64,000 bases of DNA from Mayfieldus sp038317345 (GTDB taxonomy: Bacteria > Actinomycetota > Thermoleophilia > Solirubrobacterales > 70-9): positions 1 through 64,000 of the forward strand of contig JBBQBH010000008.1 of NCBI GenBank assembly GCA_038317345.1, written 5' to 3'. Below the pieces are notes generated by a model. The model was not told the origin of the DNA, ran no database searches, and saw nothing but the letters and a program-made list of their open reading frames with translations. Position 1 is the stretch's first letter, and the number at the start of each line of letters is the position of its first letter. The position numbers and the translations under genes were made by a program. This document shows, in pieces, positions 60,005 to 64,000 of the stretch.

Positions 60005-60054
60005 CGATCCTCGAGCAGGTCTTCCGCGACGAATGGGGGCGCGTTCTCGCTGCG

Positions 60055-61167
60055 TTGATCGGCTTCCTCGGCGACTTCGACCTCGCCGAGGAAGCCACGC
60101 AGGAGGCGTTTGCAACCGCCGCCGAGCGCTGGCCCCGCGAGGGGACGCCCGACCACCCGGGCGCCTGGCTGGTGGCGACGGCTCGCAACCGCGCCATCGA
60201 CCGTATCCGGCGCGACCAGACGCTCGCCACGAAGACCCGTCTACTCGATCTGCCCAAGAACGCTGAGGACCCTATGGACGAGACCACTTTTCCCGACGAG
60301 CGGCTGGAGCTGATCTTCACCTGCTGCCATCCGGCGCTTGCGACTGAGGCCCAGGTCGCACTCACCTTGCGCACGCTTGGCGGCCTGACGACTGAGGAGA
60401 TTGCCCGCGCGTTCCTGGTTCCCGTGCCGACGATGGCGCAGCGGCTGGTGCGAGCGAAGGGCAAGATCAAGGCCGCCGGGATCCCGTTCCGCGTCCCGCC
60501 CGACCATTTGCTCCCCGACCGGCTCGCCGCGGCGCTCGCGGTCGTCTACCTGATCTTCAACGAGGGCTACGGCGGCCGCCGTGACCTTTCGACGGAGGCA
60601 ATCCGCCTGGGGGGCGCGCTGGTCGAGCTGATGCCCGACGAGCCCGAGGCGCAGGGCCTGCTCGCGTTGATGCTTCTGCACGACGCCCGCCGCGAGGCGC
60701 GCTTTCGCGATGGCGACCTCGTCCTGCTCGACGATCAGGATCGCTCGCTTTGGGACCCCGCGCAGATAGCCGACGGCCGCGCGGTGCTCGATCGGGCATT
60801 GGCATTGCACGGACGCGGTCCCTATGTCTTGCAGGCGGCGACCGCCTCGCTGCACGCCGACGAGCCGCGCGACTGGTCGCAGATCGCGGCGCTCTATGGC
60901 GAGCTGGTTCGTCTCACCGGGTCGCCGGTCGTCGAGCTGAATCGCGCGGTTGCCGTCGCCGAGGCCGAGGGCCCCGAGGAGGGGCTGGCGATCGTCGACC
61001 GCCTCGATCTCGACGACTACCGCTATCTGCACTCGACCCGCGCCGAGCTGCAGCGCCGGCTCGATCGCGTCGAGGAGGCGCGCGCGGCCTACGAACGCGC
61101 GTTGGAGCTCGCTCACGCCGACGCCGAGCGCAGCTTCCTCGAGCGGCGCCTCGGCCAGCTCGGCTGA
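60055..61167 (+). CDS. ECF sigma factor (ECF42-like, DGPF-associated)
   Basis: At least 370 residues. Sigma region 2 (FLGDFDLAEEATQEAFATAA, GAWLVATARNRAIDRIRRDQ) and region 4 (LRTLGGLTTEEIARAFLVPV) are followed by the long C-terminal extension (HLLPDRLAAALAVVYLIFNE; later TPR-like helices) typical of this group. TTG 60055 is the first standard start, but the frame is open upstream and encodes the conserved VFRDEWGRVLAAL from about 60001. The true start there would be non-standard. The DGPF partner gene ends at 60004. Confidence 0.88.
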   Translation: MIGFLGDFDLAEEATQEAFATAAERWPREGTPDHPGAWLVATARNRAIDRIRRDQTLATKTRLLDLPKNAEDPMDETTFPDERLELIFTCCHPALATEAQVALTLRTLGGLTTEEIARAFLVPVPTMAQRLVRAKGKIKAAGIPFRVPPDHLLPDRLAAALAVVYLIFNEGYGGRRDLSTEAIRLGGALVELMPDEPEAQGLLALMLLHDARREARFRDGDLVLLDDQDRSLWDPAQIADGRAVLDRALALHGRGPYVLQAATASLHADEPRDWSQIAALYGELVRLTGSPVVELNRAVAVAEAEGPEEGLAIVDRLDLDDYRYLHSTRAELQRRLDRVEEARAAYERALELAHADAERSFLERRLGQLG

Positions 61168-61172
61168 CTAGC

Positions 61173-61178
61173 TAGCCT
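61173..61178 (+). promoter_or_regulatory. -10 element (TAGCCT), leaderless-type
   Basis: TAGCCT ends eight bases before GTG 61187. Confidence 0.4.
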
Positions 61179-61186
61179 CCCGCCGC

Positions 61187-62245
61187 GTGACCGAGCCGCG
61201 GCTCTCCGTCGTCATCGTCGCCTGGAACAGCGTCGGCACGCTGCGCACGACCCTCCCGCCGTTGGTCGAGCAGCTGCACGACGGCGACGAGCTGATCGTC
61301 GTCGACAACGGCTCAGACGACGGCACCCCGGAGCTGGTGGCGAGGTTCGCGCCCTCGGCCCGGGTGGTGGAGATGGGCGCCAACACCGGTTTCGCCGCCG
61401 CTGCCGATGCCGGCGCCGAGGTCGCGCAAGGCGAGCTGCTGCTGCTGCTCAATCCCGACGCTCGGCCGTTGCCGGGGTTTCGCAAGGCGATCGTTCGCCC
61501 CTGGATCGAGGAAAGGGGTTGGGCCGCCTGGATGGGCCTTGTGGCCTGCAACGACGCTCGGGAGGTCAACACCGCCGGCAATCCGGTGCATTTCACCGGC
61601 TTTGCCTGGGCAGGCGAGCATGGCACGCGAATCCGGGACGTCGAGCGGCGTGAGGTGACTGCGCTCTCCGGCGCCTGTATGGCGCTGCCCCTGGAGACCT
61701 TCCGGCGCCTCGACGGCTTTCCCGCTCCCTACTTCCTCTACCACGAGGACATCGATCTTTCGATGCGGCTGCGGCTCGAGGGGGAGCGGCTCGGGCTGGA
61801 GCCATCCGCGGTCGTCGACCATGACTACGAGTTCGAAGGCCCCCAGAAGATGCGCTGGCTGGAGCGCAACCGCTGGGCGATGGTCCTGCGGACCTACCCA
61901 GGCGCGCTGCTGGCGTTGCTGGCGCCGGCCCTGCTGCTCACCGAGCTGGCCCTGATCCCGATCTCGATCATCGGTGGATGGGGGAGCGAGAAGCTGCTCG
62001 CCAACCTCGACGGGACGCGGCGCCTGCCCTGGGCGCTGCGAACCCGCAGCGAGATTCAACGTCGGCGCGCGATCTCAGCGGCCGATTTCGCTGCCTTGCT
62101 GACCCCAGATCTCGACTCGCCCTACTTCGGGCGCGCGGGCCGCTCGCGCATTCTCCGCTTTGCGCTTCGCACCTATTGGCGATGGGTGCGGTCCCTGCTC
62201 GGCCCTACATCGGCTGGCGGGTCGGGCGCACCAACACCTCGTTGA
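61187..62245 (+). CDS. Family 2 glycosyltransferase
   Basis: A 352-residue GT2 enzyme like rhamnosyl- or galactofuranosyl-transferases. It opens LSVVIVAWNSVGTLRTTLPP, has VDNGSDDGTPELV, the metal-binding NPDARPLPGF (DxD-like), and the acceptor loop FPAPYFLYHEDIDLSMRLRL. A C-terminal hydrophobic helix (LLALLAPALLLTELALIPIS) suggests membrane association. It probably builds cell-surface glycan. The end overlaps the SDR gene by 41 bases. Confidence 0.88.
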   Translation: MTEPRLSVVIVAWNSVGTLRTTLPPLVEQLHDGDELIVVDNGSDDGTPELVARFAPSARVVEMGANTGFAAAADAGAEVAQGELLLLLNPDARPLPGFRKAIVRPWIEERGWAAWMGLVACNDAREVNTAGNPVHFTGFAWAGEHGTRIRDVERREVTALSGACMALPLETFRRLDGFPAPYFLYHEDIDLSMRLRLEGERLGLEPSAVVDHDYEFEGPQKMRWLERNRWAMVLRTYPGALLALLAPALLLTELALIPISIIGGWGSEKLLANLDGTRRLPWALRTRSEIQRRRAISAADFAALLTPDLDSPYFGRAGRSRILRFALRTYWRWVRSLLGPTSAGGSGAPTPR

Positions 62246-62909
62246 CCTCGACGTGGTCCGGCTGCTCTAAGGCCCAGAGCACCGCGCCGGCGATGTCCTC
62301 GTCGCGAAGTGCCCAGTCCGGCGCTCCGGCGTCGAAGAACTCGGTGTCGACCATGCCCGGCTCGATAAGGGTCACGCGGATGCGGTCGTTGTCGTCCATC
62401 TGACGCAGCTCCAGTCGCAGGCCTTCGCCGATCGCCCCCACCGCGTGTTTGGTCGCGGCGTACAGCGAGCCCGGCAGAGCCCGCCGGCCGGCGACCGAAC
62501 TGGTGATCAGGTAGTGGCCGTCGCCGCGCTCCAGCAGGTGGGGAAGGGTGGCGCGGATCGTCAGCGCGACGCCGTAGACGTTGGTCAGGATCATCGAGCG
62601 CCAGTGCTCCGGCGTCTCCTCCAGGAAGCCGCGCTTGGCGCCGAAGCCTGCGTTTGCGAATACGGCGTCGATGCGGCCGAAGCGCTCGAGCGCGGCCGCC
62701 GCCATCGCCTCGACCTGGTCCCACTCGGTGACGTCGCAGCGCACCGCCAGGGCTTGCTCGTCGCCGCCCAGCTCGGCGGCCAGCTTCTCAATGGCCTCGA
62801 CCCGCCGGGCCGCCAGCACGAGGCGGTGCGATCTGGCGGCCGCTCGCGCAGTCGCCGCGCCGATGCCGCTGCTGGCACCGGTGATCAGCAGTACCGGGTC
62901 CTCTGCCAC
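62205..62909 (-). CDS. Short-chain dehydrogenase/reductase
   Basis: A 234-residue NAD(P)-dependent SDR. The cofactor motif is LLITGASSGIGAATARA, then NAGFGAKRG, the catalytic Ser in LITSSVAGRRALPG and the Tyr-x3-Lys in LYAATKHAVGAIGEG. The substrate is unknown. GTG 62909 is chosen because it begins right before the first beta strand; longer frames upstream lack support. Confidence 0.9.
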   Translation of the reverse strand: MAEDPVLLITGASSGIGAATARAAARSHRLVLAARRVEAIEKLAAELGGDEQALAVRCDVTEWDQVEAMAAAALERFGRIDAVFANAGFGAKRGFLEETPEHWRSMILTNVYGVALTIRATLPHLLERGDGHYLITSSVAGRRALPGSLYAATKHAVGAIGEGLRLELRQMDDNDRIRVTLIEPGMVDTEFFDAGAPDWALRDEDIAGAVLWALEQPDHVEVNEVLVRPTRQPM

Positions 62910-62970
62910 ATCCGCATTCTTAGCAGGGGCCAGCCATCCGCCCCCTTGCCATAATCCGCATTCCTCCTCG

Positions 62971-63372
62971 ATGGATCCGCAGCGCAAACGGAAGATCCGG
63001 CTGGTGGTGGCGCTCGGGGCAGCGGTCCTGCTCGCCGGCGCCCTCGTCTACACGTCGTTCAGCGCCGCGACCGAGGCCAAGGAGCCCTCGCAGCTGCTCA
63101 ACGCCGCCCCCGGCAAGTCCTATGACCTGACCGGCAAGGTGGTCGATGGCTCGGTTCGCCACCAAGGAGAGACGATTCGCTTCCGGGTCGCCGATCGCGA
63201 CAACCCGTCGGCGAGCATCCCGGTCACCTACACCGGCACCGTCCCCGACCCGTTCCGCGCCGGGCGCGAGATCGTGCTCACCGGCAGCGTCCGCAAGGGC
63301 ACCTTCATTGGCCAGCGCGACACGCTGATCACCAAGTGCCCCTCCAAGTTCACGGAGCAGCACCAGTCGTGA
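62971..63372 (+). CDS. ccmE: Cytochrome c haem chaperone CcmE, Cys-type
   Basis: A 133-residue membrane-anchored OB-fold protein (RLVVALGAAVLLAGALVYTS) that receives haem from CcmC and passes it to CcmF. KSYDLTGKVVDGSVRHQGET and FRVADRDNPSASIPVTYTGT match the family. The haem-attachment motif, HxxxY in classical CcmE, is CPSKF here (ITKCPSKFTEQ), as in the Cys-type CcmE known from archaea and some bacteria, but with Phe for Tyr. The stop overlaps the ccmF GTG. Confidence 0.9.
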   Translation: MDPQRKRKIRLVVALGAAVLLAGALVYTSFSAATEAKEPSQLLNAAPGKSYDLTGKVVDGSVRHQGETIRFRVADRDNPSASIPVTYTGTVPDPFRAGREIVLTGSVRKGTFIGQRDTLITKCPSKFTEQHQS

Positions 63373-64000
63373 TCGAGCTGGGGCGGGCAGCGCTCGTGCT
63401 GGCACTGCTGACCGCGATCTACGCCGGGATCGCGGCGCTGATCGGACGCAACGGCGACCGCCGCTGGGTCGACTCGTCGCGGCGCGCGGTCTACGCGCTC
63501 TGCGCGCTGCTCACCGTCTGCGTCCTGGTGATCGAGGCGGCCTTCCTGCGCAACGACTTCTCCTTCCAGTTGGTCGCCGACCACTCCTCGACCACGACGC
63601 CGTTCTACTACCGACTCACATCGATGTGGTCGAGTCAGGCGGGATCGCTGCTGCTCTGGGCCTGGGTGCTGTCGATCGCCTCCAGCGCAGTGCTCTTCGC
63701 AACCCGAAACCGCCTCCGCGAGCTGGTGCCGTACGCGACAGCGGTGCTGATGGGCGTCGGTGGCTTCTTCGTCGCGTTGGCGGTGTTTGCGTCCAACCCG
63801 TTCGAGCAGCTCAGCCCGGCCCCGCTCGAGGGGGCCGGCCTGAACCCGCTGCTCCGCCATCCGGCAATGCTCATGCACCCGCCGATGCTCTACTCGGGCT
63901 ACGTCTTCTTCACGGTCCCGTTCGCGTTCGCGATCGCCGCGCTGATCACCCGCCGCCTCGACGCGAGTTGGATTCGCATAACCCGACGCTTTGCGCTGAT
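63369..64000 (+). CDS. ccmF: Cytochrome c haem lyase subunit CcmF, 5' part
   Basis: The frame runs off the window after about 210 residues. Hydrophobic helices, the tryptophan-rich segment SMWSSQAGSLLLWAWVLS and LNPLLRHPAMLMHPPMLYSG are hallmarks of CcmF, which ligates haem to apocytochrome c with CcmH. The GTG overlaps the ccmE stop, so E and F are one operon. Confidence 0.92.
   Translation, partial: MIELGRAALVLALLTAIYAGIAALIGRNGDRRWVDSSRRAVYALCALLTVCVLVIEAAFLRNDFSFQLVADHSSTTTPFYYRLTSMWSSQAGSLLLWAWVLSIASSAVLFATRNRLRELVPYATAVLMGVGGFFVALAVFASNPFEQLSPAPLEGAGLNPLLRHPAMLMHPPMLYSGYVFFTVPFAFAIAALITRRLDASWIRITRRFAL

Overview
The window is a chromosome segment from a very GC-rich, Gram-positive-type actinobacterium. 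High GC at third codon positions, frequent GTG/TTG starts, GTGA/ATGA stop-start overlaps, many start codons directly downstream of a TANNNT -10 element (leaderless-type transcription), an Rpf-like cell-wall hydrolase, CHAD proteins and the general gene content suggest the class Thermoleophilia (Solirubrobacterales-like). That placement is inference, not a marker-gene result.

Layout. 1-1.7 kb: the end of a sigma factor, then an excisionase/tyrosine-integrase pair. 1.9-10.8 kb: ordinary chromosomal genes, namely an amine oxidase broken by an in-frame amber codon, a Sfp-type phosphopantetheinyl transferase, a lipoate-ligase-like protein, an Rpf-like transglycosylase and an M23 peptidase behind a CRP-type site and a structured leader, an enoyl-CoA hydratase, YjbQ, an HD phosphohydrolase, PAP2 and an alpha/beta hydrolase. 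11-23.8 kb: a phosphate and polyphosphate block holding an OmpR/PhoB-type regulator, a small zinc-ribbon protein, a receiver-less winged-helix regulator, pstS-C-A-B, phoU, ppx, two CHAD proteins, ppk1, a DUF47 PhoU-like protein and a PiT transporter. Three Pho-box-like arrays (four direct repeats at 11-bp spacing each) sit at its head. No histidine kinase is present in the block. 23.8-29.3 kb: small membrane proteins, two TadE-like proteins, a large Tad/M15-peptidase/transglycosylase fusion, and a beta-helix surface protein between two 32-bp direct repeats. 29.4-35.9 kb: a MaoC-like gene with an apparent ATT start, a cupredoxin lipoprotein, an enoyl-CoA hydratase, uvrC, rapZ and an ABC-2 exporter. 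35.9-36.05 kb: a MITE-like element. 36.1-48.6 kb: the glycolytic operon gap-pgk-tpiA-gpmI, then tgt, a serine/threonine kinase operon, an M48 protease, rlmH and argS.

48.7-54.1 kb: a tandem operon of four related cysteine-rich lipoproteins that I do not recognise, two more secreted proteins, wecB, and the cytochrome c maturation genes ccmH and tlpA/ccmG. 54.6-59.6 kb: tRNA-Gly(CCC) followed by an accessory island with an unknown secreted protein, a truncated GGDEF gene, a frameshifted secreted-protein gene, an IS21 remnant and a hipBA toxin-antitoxin module. hipBA lies between two diverged, similarly spaced 80-bp copies of an att-like sequence whose core matches the 3' end of the tRNA. 59.6-64 kb: a YCII/DGPF gene with an in-frame amber codon, its ECF sigma factor, a glycosyltransferase, an SDR oxidoreductase, and ccmE-ccmF running off the end.

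The window has several lesion-like features in otherwise well-preserved genes: two in-frame TAG codons, one G6 frameshift and two genes without a standard start codon. They may be real decay, unusual decoding, or sequence/assembly error. All calls are by eye from sequence; no database search was run.
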